64,000 nucleotides of DNA, taken from positions 8,518 to 72,517 of the forward strand of contig CAZTFQ010000007.1 in assembly GCA_964613035.1 (NCBI GenBank). Reading direction: 5' to 3'. Each line of letters starts with the position of its first letter. Position 1 is the first letter of the stretch. Made by a program: the position numbers and the translations under genes. Under the pieces are notes generated by a model that saw only the letters and a list, made by a program, of their open reading frames with translations, did not search any database and was not told where the DNA came from. The DNA is from CAVIQK01 sp964613035 (GTDB lineage Bacteria > Bacillota > Clostridia > Christensenellales > DTU072). Positions 52,659 to 61,821 of the stretch are shown in pieces.

Positions 52659-54968
52659 ATGAAAACAAAAAGAGCTGGTAGAATCAAAAAGAGTTTGATT
52701 TCGCTATTGCTTATCTCGATGTTGGTCGTCCCTATATTCGGATGCGACGGCGATCCCGATCGGGGCTCATCGGAAGATAAGGTGCAGTTGACGGAGAAAA
52801 ACGATATGCTCGTATTGAACAACGACTCCGTATCGCTGTCGTTCATGAAGGACAACGGGTCTCTCGTCTCTATCAAGAATGCCTCTTCCGGTACGGACTA
52901 TATAGAGGACTCCGAGGGCGGCAATTGGGCGTTGTCTATAGATTTATCTACCGACGATTGCTTCGAGTCTAACCCCACCGGCGCTAATACGGTCCTCGTC
53001 AGCAGCCGTACGCAAAGTATGACTTATAGTAAGACCGATCTCTCCGACGGCATTGCGCTGACTTTCGATTACGCCGTATCCTTCACTTCCGACTCGGTTA
53101 CTTACACGGGCATTACGGTCAAAGAGACCGTTACTCTCAAGAAGGGCGCCTCCGATGCGAGTTTTGCTTACGAAATAACCAACGGCGTCTCGGGCTCGGT
53201 CATAACGACCTTCACGGGAGCCCAAATCTCCGGTTTGAAGAACGACAACGGCGACTATAATCTCTTCTGGCCTTATAAAGAGGGCAAAATATACGAGAAT
53301 GCAGTCAAAACCGTCAAGACCGCCAAGGACGACACCGCCAGAATGGTAGCGGAGTATCCATCTCCCATGTCGATGCAATTGGTACAGCTCTACAACGACA
53401 AAGAGGCGTTGTATTACTACGTGCCCGACGCGACCAGAGAGTATAAAGAATTCAACTTCGGCGCGTTCATCAACAAGGGACAATATGACTTCCAAGGAGT
53501 GCAGGTGGCGGATAAAGTATCCCTGTCTTGCAGCAGATATCCTTTCATCGAGCCGAATGAAACCAAGTCGGTAGAAGCGGTCATCGGCGTGTCCGCGCAC
53601 GGCGATTGGTACGACGGCAGTGACAGATACAGACAATTTTTGATCGATTCCGGCATGACCAGAGCCTCCAATTCTCTTACGGAAGAGTGGACGGGATTCT
53701 CGGTGCTGATCGGTACTCAATACGGCGATAAGCAATTCGCCGCATATGCTCAGGCGGAAGGCTTCGAAGATACTTACACCAATTGGGCAGAGAAGACCAA
53801 TCAATACGGCGTGACAACCACGACTCTTATCGGTTGGCACGCGGGCGGATTCGATTCGATGTATCCCGATTATGAGTTCCAGACCGGGACCGGATTCGGC
53901 GAGGACAACTTCAAGCTGGCTATGGAGCAAGGTCACGCCAACGGCAATACTTTCCTTGCGTACATCAACGCGCATATAGCGGATAAAGAATCCAAGTGGA
54001 GCAATACCGTTTACAACGCGGCAACGGGCATAACCAATATGGAACAAGCCGCTATCAAGACTAAAGGATTTTCTTCTACTACGGGAAAAGACGATTATGT
54101 CAATTATATGATGAGAGAGTCTTACGGCACGGGTACTTATTACTATGCCATGTGTCCCGATTCCGAGCTCTTCCGAGACGCTATTTTATCCGCGGTCGGC
54201 AGACTTAGAAAAAACGGCGTCGACGGAATATGGTTCGATCAGTTAATGGAAATGCCTGCCAATCTGTGCTACGACGCCTCACACGGTCACGAGACGCCCG
54301 CTACCGCTTACGGTGAGGGTTACGGGGAACTTTTCGCAGAACTCGAGCGCGTTATGTCTTCCGTATCCGGCGCGTATATGTTCGCCGCGGAAGGCGTATG
54401 CGACGCCTGGATAGAATATGTCGACGTGTGCGGTTATATGTGGTCCAGAAAACTGGGCGCAAGAGATACCGACGGTAAGAATATGTCTCCCGAGCTTACT
54501 CGTTACACAATGCCCGCAACTTTCTTAGGAATAGAGGGCGCAGGGACGACTTCGGGCGATTCGGACGAGTTTGCAAGAGCGTTCGTAATGTCCGATCCTT
54601 TCCTTGCCGATCCCTATAAGCCGTCTGTCGGCAGCCTTACGAGCGTATATGCGCAAGATTCCACTTATCTGACCGGTAGATACGTCGATACGTTGGGAGC
54701 TATTTCCGACGACGAGTATCTCATATTCGGTCAGACGCTATCATCGGACGGCAAGAAGATTGCGCTCACAGTCTACAACTACAACGACGAGGCTTCTTCC
54801 GGCGCGACGATTAAGCTGGATCTCGATAGGCTCGGACTCGGCGACTGCAAGATAGACTCCGCTATAGAGATGTTCACGGGAGACAAAGTCTCTTACAGCG
54901 GTAGCGTCATTAATCTCCCCGATATAGAAGAACTAGGCATCACGTCAATCCTCATCACACTCAAATAA
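52659..54968 (+). CDS. Surface lipoprotein glycosidase candidate (DUF6259-like)
   Basis: 769 residues. Signal peptide with lipobox IFGC, lipid cysteine 29, after a strong AAGGAGG site. Residues about 45-340 are strand-rich like the beta-sandwich that precedes the barrel in several glycosidase families (NDSVSLSFMKDNGSLVSIKN). About 345-700 look like a TIM barrel: TTTLIGWHAGGFDSMYPD, NGNTFLAYINAH, GVDGIWFDQLMEMP and MFAAEGVCDAWIEY hold candidate acids. A short beta domain ends it. The layout fits the DUF6259 group; substrate unknown, and the acids are guesses. Confidence 0.65.
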   Translation: MKTKRAGRIKKSLISLLLISMLVVPIFGCDGDPDRGSSEDKVQLTEKNDMLVLNNDSVSLSFMKDNGSLVSIKNASSGTDYIEDSEGGNWALSIDLSTDDCFESNPTGANTVLVSSRTQSMTYSKTDLSDGIALTFDYAVSFTSDSVTYTGITVKETVTLKKGASDASFAYEITNGVSGSVITTFTGAQISGLKNDNGDYNLFWPYKEGKIYENAVKTVKTAKDDTARMVAEYPSPMSMQLVQLYNDKEALYYYVPDATREYKEFNFGAFINKGQYDFQGVQVADKVSLSCSRYPFIEPNETKSVEAVIGVSAHGDWYDGSDRYRQFLIDSGMTRASNSLTEEWTGFSVLIGTQYGDKQFAAYAQAEGFEDTYTNWAEKTNQYGVTTTTLIGWHAGGFDSMYPDYEFQTGTGFGEDNFKLAMEQGHANGNTFLAYINAHIADKESKWSNTVYNAATGITNMEQAAIKTKGFSSTTGKDDYVNYMMRESYGTGTYYYAMCPDSELFRDAILSAVGRLRKNGVDGIWFDQLMEMPANLCYDASHGHETPATAYGEGYGELFAELERVMSSVSGAYMFAAEGVCDAWIEYVDVCGYMWSRKLGARDTDGKNMSPELTRYTMPATFLGIEGAGTTSGDSDEFARAFVMSDPFLADPYKPSVGSLTSVYAQDSTYLTGRYVDTLGAISDDEYLIFGQTLSSDGKKIALTVYNYNDEASSGATIKLDLDRLGLGDCKIDSAIEMFTGDKVSYSGSVINLPDIEELGITSILITLK

Positions 54969-54994
54969 CATTATTCGTATAAGGACTACAGTTT

Positions 54995-56020
54995 ATGAAA
55001 TTCGATTTTAATTATCATCGCATACAATCTCGCGCAATCACCGCCGAAAACTTCCACGGAGATAAGGGCATGGGCGGCATGGCTACTGAAGGTATGGGAA
55101 AAATCCCTGCCGGAGATTTGGGCAAGACCTTCAAAATATCTCCCTGTATGCTCGTGCCTAAGCAGACCGACTTCGTTATGTGCGACATCAAAGGCAGCGG
55201 AGAAGTCAACCATATATGGATGACCTGCGCTCCGGAAGCTTATTCGGCGATTATAGAGTTTTATTACGACTGCGCGCAAGTACCTTCGGTCAGCCTGCCT
55301 ATCGCTAAGCTCTTCGCTATAGGGTTTGACCGTAAGTCTATAGTCAACTCCCTAATGATCACCGTTAACCCCGCAGGCGGAATGAATCTCTATTGGCCGA
55401 TACCCTTCCGCAAAGGACTCAGAGTCGTGCTCAAGAACGTCACCGACAGCGATATCGTCATTTATTACCAATTCGATTATCAGCTCAAGCGTATTCCGCG
55501 CTCTACTTGCTATTTCCATGCCTTCTACAACGAGTCGTTGCCTCTAGAGGCTAAGAAGAACCATATGCTCCTCAATAAGATAGAGGGCAGAGGCACGTAT
55601 TGCGGAACATTCATGACTTTCAAAACCGACTTCACTACCTGGTGGGGCGAGGGCGAAGTCAAGTTTTTCATCGACGGAGACAAAGATTATCCGACGATAT
55701 GCGGTACGGGTACGGAGGACTACTTCGGCGGCGCGTGGAATTTCGAGCAACCGCTGGGTACCTACAGAAGCTATTCTACGGCGTATCAAGGACTCGTCGA
55801 CGTCATCCCCGAGGACAAAATATACGTCACGGATCAGAAGTTTTCTATGTATCGATGGCATATATCCGACCCCGTATATTTTGCCAAAGATCTGCGAGTC
55901 GAGATACAGGCAATAGGTTGGGAAGAAGGTTTACTGCACTATCGTGCGCTGTCTCCCGAGATAACTTCCGTCGCCTACGTCTACCTCGACAAAATAACCA
56001 ACGTAAAAAATAAAAAATAA
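54995..56020 (+). CDS. GH172-family glycoside hydrolase (DUF2961)
   Basis: 341 residues, no signal peptide, so it acts in the cytoplasm on imported oligosaccharides. It matches DUF2961, now GH172: MATEGMGKIPAGDLGK near the start, HIWMT, the acid pair in WWGEGEVKFF (Glu219/Glu221) and GTGTEDYFGGAW (Glu241), about 20 residues apart as in the known alpha-D-fructofuranosidase. Characterised GH172 enzymes cleave alpha-D-fructofuranosides or D-arabinofuranosides. The A5P-isomerase-like and kinase genes downstream favour D-arabinose, by inference. Confidence 0.85.
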   Translation: MKFDFNYHRIQSRAITAENFHGDKGMGGMATEGMGKIPAGDLGKTFKISPCMLVPKQTDFVMCDIKGSGEVNHIWMTCAPEAYSAIIEFYYDCAQVPSVSLPIAKLFAIGFDRKSIVNSLMITVNPAGGMNLYWPIPFRKGLRVVLKNVTDSDIVIYYQFDYQLKRIPRSTCYFHAFYNESLPLEAKKNHMLLNKIEGRGTYCGTFMTFKTDFTTWWGEGEVKFFIDGDKDYPTICGTGTEDYFGGAWNFEQPLGTYRSYSTAYQGLVDVIPEDKIYVTDQKFSMYRWHISDPVYFAKDLRVEIQAIGWEEGLLHYRALSPEITSVAYVYLDKITNVKNKK

Positions 56021-56040
56021 ACAATTTGGAGGAAACAAAA

Positions 56041-58569
56041 ATGAAAAAATTAACCTATGTGTTGATTATCGCATTGTTGATTGTTTCGCTTACCGCTCTA
56101 ATCGCCTGCGACGACGAAGAAATCCCGTCGGGGACTCCTTCCGGCAGCGAATTAGAAGTGTCCGAGCGTACGATCAACGTGACCGTACTCGACGGTTCTG
56201 CGGCTGTGTCGGGAGCAGGGGTCTATATCCGCTCGACCGATTACTCCGCGACAACCGACGCCTCGGGTAAATGTCAATTGGTTTTATCTGCTGACGACTC
56301 CTCCGCCGATTATTATTCTCTCATCGTCAAGAAGACCGATTACCTCGATGCCGGTTACAAAGTCAATGCTTCGGACTTTAGCGACAACGTAGCAGACGTC
56401 ACCGTCTCTATCTATACCGAGGACATCGTTATATCGGGTTCCGTCTCATGCGGAGACGTCGCTTTACAAGACGTACTCGTATCGGTATCTTCGGACGACG
56501 CGACCGCTATAACGGATAAAGACGGCAACTACTCGCTCGTCATCCCTCGTCCCATAGAGAGCTTCTCGATAACTTTCTCCAAGTCTCTATATGCCGATTA
56601 TAGCTTAGAGATCACCGACCTTGAAAAATCTCTCTACACCGTCAATGCGGTTCTTAGCGAGAATTCCTTCAACGTAGAAGGTACCGTCGCTCATTACTTC
56701 AACGGTGCAATCGACGGCGCTACCGTCAAAGTCGTCGGCACCGATACATCCGTGACGACCGATAGCGAGGGCAACTTCTCTATATCCGATATCAAGGGGC
56801 TCGATCTTCCTTATCGACTTGCAGTTACCAAGACCGGTAGTCAGACCGCAATCGTCAAGGTGGAAGAAGCCGACGCCGAGCTGGAGATAGAGCTCGTCGA
56901 CGATCCCGTCAAACTCGGCATCCTCTCCCCCAGCAACAAGAATTACTCAATGTCCGTCGTGCGCGACTCCAAAGGTATATGGTTTTATTTCGACAGCGCG
57001 TTCCAATTTGTCGATGGCGATAAACTGTGCATCTACATCGACGTCAACGAAACGGGCACCGTCTCCGTAGGCAGCAGCGTACTGGAGTTTGCCCTGTGCG
57101 GGGACTGCGATGCCGAAGGCAATCCTATCGCACTTGTTTGGAATCTTAAAACAAGCCAATCGGTAACCGAAACTGCCGAAATCGAATGGGGTAAAGAAGT
57201 TATTTACAACCTATATAACACAGAAGAAGGGTCGTATATAGAGGCATTCATCTCTTATGACGTCTTCGCCAAAGCCGGCGCTGACTTCGCTATCGACTAC
57301 AAGTCCGTAGTGGGCATATCCTTCTTCGACCGTGGTTCAAACAGTTCCGGTGCCGTGGGCTGGGACAGCGCGGACTTCCCCGGAGCCGACGGTGCCAATT
57401 GGGTACATCCCGACAGACCTTACGACTTCGTCCGTCTCGCTCCCGAGAACGTCATCTACGAAGCCGCCGACAATACCTACGTACCTTATATCGACTATAA
57501 CGTCGTCATTAACGTCCAAGACGAGGAAGGTAACGCCATTAACGGAGCCTCCGTCAATATGGTCTATCCTTACGAGATTTCCAAGATAGCAGAAGAAGGC
57601 GAAGTCGCTTTCGTCCTCAACGGAAAATATTTCAATAAGGAGCCTCGCTTCACCGCTATTGCGGAAGGATATGCAATGGCATCCGTAACGATCGCCAGAA
57701 CGGAATTCGTCGACGGCTCGACGGTAGTCGACATAACGCTCAAAGAAAACGACGTCATCCTTAGCGGCACGGGAAAAGTATCATCTTTGTCGGGCGCTCT
57801 TCAGGGAGTATCCGTATCCGTAGAGGGCTATGAAGGCTCCGTGCTTACCGACGCCGACGGCTCTTATGACATTTCTACTCTCAATATCGACGCTAAGGGA
57901 TTATCTTCTTATCAACTCGTTTTCAGTAAAGACGGTTACGACAACAAGACCCTTAACGTCACCATCGGCATGGAAATAGACGACGTCACGATGCTTGCCG
58001 AGGCTCGCAATCTGGGGACTTTCGGAAATTATGGTTGGAACGTCACCATAGATCGTAGCGAAACCAAGCTCATCGTTGATCTCGTCAGTGCTCATAACTG
58101 GTACGGAAAGACCGATCTGGACGGCAATACTACTTTTAGCGAGAACGAACTTCAGATATATTTCGTCACCGATCTTACCGCTAAATCGAAAACCGCCGAC
58201 GGATTAAGAGAACTCACGATAGTAGAAAAGGTTTCTCAAGGCGGTACCGACTGGGCAGGCTGGAGAGACGGTAGCAGAAGCTTCCTCACCTGGCCCGGAA
58301 TTACCTATAGCGTATACAACGGTGACGACGGATGTAAGGTCCATGTAGAAGTTGCGTACAGCCTTCTCGGAATAGATAAGGGTGACACCGTAGGTCTGGC
58401 TCTCGGCGAGTGGTACGGTCAGGAGACGGCTAAGTGGTCTTGTCCTTTCTATACCAGCGGTACGCAGACTTTCGTAACCTCGGGCTGGGCAGTTAACGTC
58501 AATGATCCTTCCACGTCCCTTCACTGGGCGGCAGATAACTCCACCAAGGTAGTATACGTCGCAGAATAA
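56041..58569 (+). CDS. Modular carbohydrate-binding surface lipoprotein
   Basis: 842 residues from ATG 56041 (GGAGG 8 bases upstream; an in-frame TTG at 56026 lies before that site). Lipobox LIAC, cysteine 23. It alternates carboxypeptidase-regulatory-like beta domains (VLDGSAAVSGAGVYIRSTD, VSCGDVALQDVLVSVSSDD, VAHYFNGAIDGATVKVVG, QDEEGNAINGASVNMVYP, VSSLSGALQGVSVSVEGY) with two DOMON/CBM9-like modules (about 290-480 and 655-842, each with a tryptophan-rich strand, e.g. AGWRDGSRSFLTWPGI). No enzyme domain is seen. Likely a glycan-capturing scaffold. Confidence 0.72.
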   Translation: MKKLTYVLIIALLIVSLTALIACDDEEIPSGTPSGSELEVSERTINVTVLDGSAAVSGAGVYIRSTDYSATTDASGKCQLVLSADDSSADYYSLIVKKTDYLDAGYKVNASDFSDNVADVTVSIYTEDIVISGSVSCGDVALQDVLVSVSSDDATAITDKDGNYSLVIPRPIESFSITFSKSLYADYSLEITDLEKSLYTVNAVLSENSFNVEGTVAHYFNGAIDGATVKVVGTDTSVTTDSEGNFSISDIKGLDLPYRLAVTKTGSQTAIVKVEEADAELEIELVDDPVKLGILSPSNKNYSMSVVRDSKGIWFYFDSAFQFVDGDKLCIYIDVNETGTVSVGSSVLEFALCGDCDAEGNPIALVWNLKTSQSVTETAEIEWGKEVIYNLYNTEEGSYIEAFISYDVFAKAGADFAIDYKSVVGISFFDRGSNSSGAVGWDSADFPGADGANWVHPDRPYDFVRLAPENVIYEAADNTYVPYIDYNVVINVQDEEGNAINGASVNMVYPYEISKIAEEGEVAFVLNGKYFNKEPRFTAIAEGYAMASVTIARTEFVDGSTVVDITLKENDVILSGTGKVSSLSGALQGVSVSVEGYEGSVLTDADGSYDISTLNIDAKGLSSYQLVFSKDGYDNKTLNVTIGMEIDDVTMLAEARNLGTFGNYGWNVTIDRSETKLIVDLVSAHNWYGKTDLDGNTTFSENELQIYFVTDLTAKSKTADGLRELTIVEKVSQGGTDWAGWRDGSRSFLTWPGITYSVYNGDDGCKVHVEVAYSLLGIDKGDTVGLALGEWYGQETAKWSCPFYTSGTQTFVTSGWAVNVNDPSTSLHWAADNSTKVVYVAE

Positions 58570-58579
58570 AATCAATCTA

Positions 58580-58611
58580 ATTTCTCCCGCGGAGCGATTC
58601 GCGGGAGAAAT
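58580..58611 (+). other. Perfect 12-bp hairpin without U-tract
   Basis: ATTTCTCCCGCG and CGCGGGAGAAAT close an 8-base loop between the lipoprotein gene and the ATPase gene. No T-run follows; the ATPase start lies 20 bases on. Confidence 0.65.
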
Positions 58612-58630
58612 ATCAACGGAGATAATTTTC

Positions 58631-60250
58631 ATGACCGAAGAAAACAGAATAAAGAAGATCGAACTGAAGAAGAACGAAAAAATTCATCTAGAGATGATAG
58701 AAAATCAACTTCTCAACAGAAGATTGGTTAAGATCGCCCCCGAGGACGTCTGCATATCGTTCAAGAATATCAACAAGATATACCCCAATCATAAGCAGGC
58801 GGTATTTGATTTCGATTTGGACATAAAAGAGAAAGAATTCATCGTATTCGTAGGTCCGTCGGGTTGCGGCAAGTCTACGACTCTCAGAATGCTCGCGGGA
58901 TTAGAGGATATCACGTACGGAGACCTCTTCATCGACGGCAAGTACGCCAACGACCTTATGCCCAAGGAGCGCGACGTCGCGATGGTCTTCCAAAACTACG
59001 CCCTCTATCCCAATATGAGCGTCTATGACAATATGGCTTTCTCCCTACAAGCGAGGAAGTATGACAAAAAGGAGATAGATAAAAGGGTAAGGCACGCCGC
59101 GAAGATCTTAGAGATAGAAGAATATCTCGACGTCAAGCCTGCCAATCTGTCGGGCGGTCAGAGACAAAGAGTCGCGCTCGGAAGAGCGATTGTTCGTAAT
59201 GCTAAAGTTTTTCTTATGGACGAGCCTCTCAGCAATCTTGACGCCAAGTTGAGAGTACAGATGCGTAGCGAGATAGTCAAACTTCACAACCAAGTGGGAG
59301 CCACTACGGTGTACGTCACTCACGACCAGACCGAGGCAATGACCATGGCGACCAGGATAGTGGTAATGAAAGGCGGATATGTCCAACAGATAGGCACGCC
59401 CAAAGATATCTACAACAATCCTTCCAACGTTTTCGTCGCTAAGTTTATCGGTTCGCCCGCAATGAACGTACTCGACTGCGTCATAGAAGACGGCTCTATA
59501 GTCTTGCCCAACGGTCTTATTATACCCCTCACTGAGGCAAGACTCTCCGCTATCAAGGACTTCTATATCGACGAAATCGACTCTACGGAGAAGAATATCG
59601 CCGCACTGGAGCAGGAAATAGAGGATCGCGAATACGAGCTCACTCACCCCGATTACGTTAGAGCCGCAATTGCCTTCGACAAAAAACGTAACAAAATATC
59701 TTCCGAGATAGCCAAGTTGAGTGAAAAAATTAAAAAAGCCAAGCGCTCGTTTAAGGGCGACGACGTCATAGCGCCTCTTCAAGAGTCGTTGAGCCGTAAG
59801 AATGCAGAGTATGCGACATTCGTCGAGGAGCAAGAGGCTCTCCTTAAGTCGACGGAGTATAAGGAAGTCGTTCCGCGTAATTACGACAAGATTCGAAACA
59901 CCGACGATTATCTCAATATCTATCGTCAGGACTTAGAGAAACTCCGCGCCGACCTCAAGTATTACAAGTCGTGTGCGGCAGGAGAAAACACCGCCTATCT
60001 ATTCGGTATCCGCCCGGAAGAAATCTACTTCGACAACGATTCGGACGGATTGTCGGAGGAGTTTTCCGCCGATATTACCGTGGCGGAATTATTGGGACAC
60101 GAGTACTTCATCCACTTCAACGTAGGAGATACCGACGTTACCGCCAAGCTCAATACCGAGGAACTCGTCGCGGGACAGACGATCGGGCTGAAGCTAGACC
60201 TCAAATATCTGCATATATTTGACAAACATAGCGAAAAACGCATTTTTTAG
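58631..60250 (+). CDS. MsmK/UgpC-type sugar ABC ATPase with coiled-coil insert
   Basis: 539 residues, against about 370 for the family. After a charged N-terminal extension of about 40 residues comes a complete nucleotide-binding domain: Walker A GPSGCGKST (75-83), signature LSGGQRQR (173-180), Walker B VFLMDEPL (193-200), YVTHDQTEAM. The regulatory domain begins normally (FIGSPAMNVLDC, GLIIPL), then is broken by an insert at about 315-452 predicted as charged coiled coil (STEKNIAALEQEIEDREYE, KISSEIAKLSEKIKKAKR), and resumes at YLFGIRPEEIYF. Such ATPases serve several sugar importers; this one may power both importers in the window. Confidence 0.92.
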   Translation: MTEENRIKKIELKKNEKIHLEMIENQLLNRRLVKIAPEDVCISFKNINKIYPNHKQAVFDFDLDIKEKEFIVFVGPSGCGKSTTLRMLAGLEDITYGDLFIDGKYANDLMPKERDVAMVFQNYALYPNMSVYDNMAFSLQARKYDKKEIDKRVRHAAKILEIEEYLDVKPANLSGGQRQRVALGRAIVRNAKVFLMDEPLSNLDAKLRVQMRSEIVKLHNQVGATTVYVTHDQTEAMTMATRIVVMKGGYVQQIGTPKDIYNNPSNVFVAKFIGSPAMNVLDCVIEDGSIVLPNGLIIPLTEARLSAIKDFYIDEIDSTEKNIAALEQEIEDREYELTHPDYVRAAIAFDKKRNKISSEIAKLSEKIKKAKRSFKGDDVIAPLQESLSRKNAEYATFVEEQEALLKSTEYKEVVPRNYDKIRNTDDYLNIYRQDLEKLRADLKYYKSCAAGENTAYLFGIRPEEIYFDNDSDGLSEEFSADITVAELLGHEYFIHFNVGDTDVTAKLNTEELVAGQTIGLKLDLKYLHIFDKHSEKRIF

Positions 60251-60263
60251 ATAAAGGTGTAAT

Positions 60264-60848
60264 ATGTACAAAGATTTACTTCAAGACATAATGATAAAAG
60301 AGCGTGACTCCGTCAATGCGCTCATCGAGTCGACTAACACTCAATACGACGAGGTCATAGAGACTTTGCTTAACTGCAAGGGCAAGGTAGTATTCTTCGG
60401 AATCGGCAAGAGCGGTCATATCGGAGAGAAACTCGCCGCGACGTTTTCCAGTACTGGCACACCGTCTATATTCGTCCACGCGGCAGAGGCTCGTCACGGG
60501 GACTTCGGGATGATAGAGGCTCGCGACGTCGTCATATTGATGTCTCATAGCGGTACGACTTCAGAGACGGTCTCCGCCGTCGATACCCTCAAGACGATAG
60601 GCTGTAAGACGATAGCTTTTTGCCGAGACGGAGACACGACTTTGGCTAACCGATGCGATCTCCGTATAGGATATCCTTTCGGACAAGAGGCAGATCCTAT
60701 GGGGGTTGCGCCCAGCAGCAGCACGACCGTGCAGTTGGTGCTAGGCGACGCGATAGGATTGACGCTGTCCTCTCTCAAGGGCTTCACCAGAGCGGATTTC
60801 GGCAAATTCCATCCGGGCGGAACTTTAGGGAAAATGCTCAATAAATAG
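60264..60848 (+). CDS. SIS-domain sugar-phosphate isomerase, arabinose-5-phosphate isomerase-like
   Basis: 194 residues. Single SIS domain of the KdsD/GutQ/KpsF type: VVFFGIGKSGHIGEKLAATFSSTGTPSIFVHAAEA is the family start, then SHSGTTSETV, CRDGDT and the C-terminal FHPGGTLGKML. KdsD-type enzymes interconvert D-arabinose 5-phosphate and D-ribulose 5-phosphate. The two CBS domains that follow in full-length enzymes are absent. This Gram-positive-type cell should have no LPS and no need for KDO, so a catabolic role in this sugar locus is inferred. Confidence 0.85.
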   Translation: MYKDLLQDIMIKERDSVNALIESTNTQYDEVIETLLNCKGKVVFFGIGKSGHIGEKLAATFSSTGTPSIFVHAAEARHGDFGMIEARDVVILMSHSGTTSETVSAVDTLKTIGCKTIAFCRDGDTTLANRCDLRIGYPFGQEADPMGVAPSSSTTVQLVLGDAIGLTLSSLKGFTRADFGKFHPGGTLGKMLNK

Positions 60849-60914
60849 TATTTGAGTTTTGGGTAACCGTATCGTATAATTAAGTAGACTAAACAAGGAT
60901 TTTAGGAGAAAAAG

Positions 60915-61808
60915 ATGAGTATACTCGTAGTGGGAAGTTTCGTGACGGATCTGGTAGCGACCACCGACAGAGCCCCGGAGGCGGGCGAATCCGTCAGAGG
61001 CAATTCTTTCAACATATATCAAGGAGGCAAAGGCATCAATCAAGCCGTTGCGGCTAAGCGTATGGGTGCCGACGTTATTATGGCAGGGTGTCTGGGCAAC
61101 GACTCCTTCGGCGATGACTTCATCAAGACAATCGAGGCAGAGGGGATGTCTACCGAGTATATCAAGAGATCGGATTCGGCTACCGGGTGCAGTCTGATAG
61201 TATTGGATAAAAACGGGCAGAATCGTATCTGTATGACTCCGGGAGCCAACCTCGACTATGCTACGGAAGACTTATACGGTATCGAGAGTCTGATAGAAGA
61301 TGCCGACGTCGTCGTTACGCAATGCGAGATGATTCCCGAGATTGTCGATGAATTAGCCGCACTGTGCTCTAAGCACAATAAGAAGTTCATTCTCAATCCG
61401 GCTCCCGCAAGAGCTTTGAGCGACGAGGTGATCTCCGCTACTTACGTTATTTCTCCCAACGAGACCGAGCTGGGAGTGATTATCGGTAGGACGCTAGTCA
61501 GCGACGAGGATTATATATCGGGTGCTCGAGAGTTGCTCGATAGAGGCGCCGACAACGTCGTCGTAACTCTCGGGAGCAGAGGAAGTCTTCTCGTCAATAA
61601 AGACGTCGTCGAGATAGTCCCGGCTAAGAAAGTCAAAGCCGTAGACACGGTAGGCGCGGGAGATTCTTTCACAGGGTCTCTGGCTGCCTTCATAGCAGAA
61701 GGCAAAGATGTTTTGTCCGCGATGAAACTCAGTACTGCAGTAGCCGGACTGCAAGTCACTCGTCGCGGAGCCATTCCATCTATGCCGTATAGAAAGGAGA
61801 TAGAATAA
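60915..61808 (+). CDS. Ribokinase-family sugar kinase
   Basis: 297 residues of the PfkB family. Motif 1 is YQGGKGINQAVAAKRMG (from about residue 35) and motif 2 with the catalytic aspartate DTVGAGDSFTGSL (about 243-255). LNPAPARAL is ribokinase-like. Its place beside a SIS isomerase of the arabinose-5-phosphate type suggests a furanose kinase that yields a pentose 5-phosphate; D-arabinose, ribose or fructose are all possible. TAGGAG precedes ATG. Confidence 0.9.
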   Translation: MSILVVGSFVTDLVATTDRAPEAGESVRGNSFNIYQGGKGINQAVAAKRMGADVIMAGCLGNDSFGDDFIKTIEAEGMSTEYIKRSDSATGCSLIVLDKNGQNRICMTPGANLDYATEDLYGIESLIEDADVVVTQCEMIPEIVDELAALCSKHNKKFILNPAPARALSDEVISATYVISPNETELGVIIGRTLVSDEDYISGARELLDRGADNVVVTLGSRGSLLVNKDVVEIVPAKKVKAVDTVGAGDSFTGSLAAFIAEGKDVLSAMKLSTAVAGLQVTRRGAIPSMPYRKEIE

Positions 61809-61821
61809 GGAGTTATTACTA

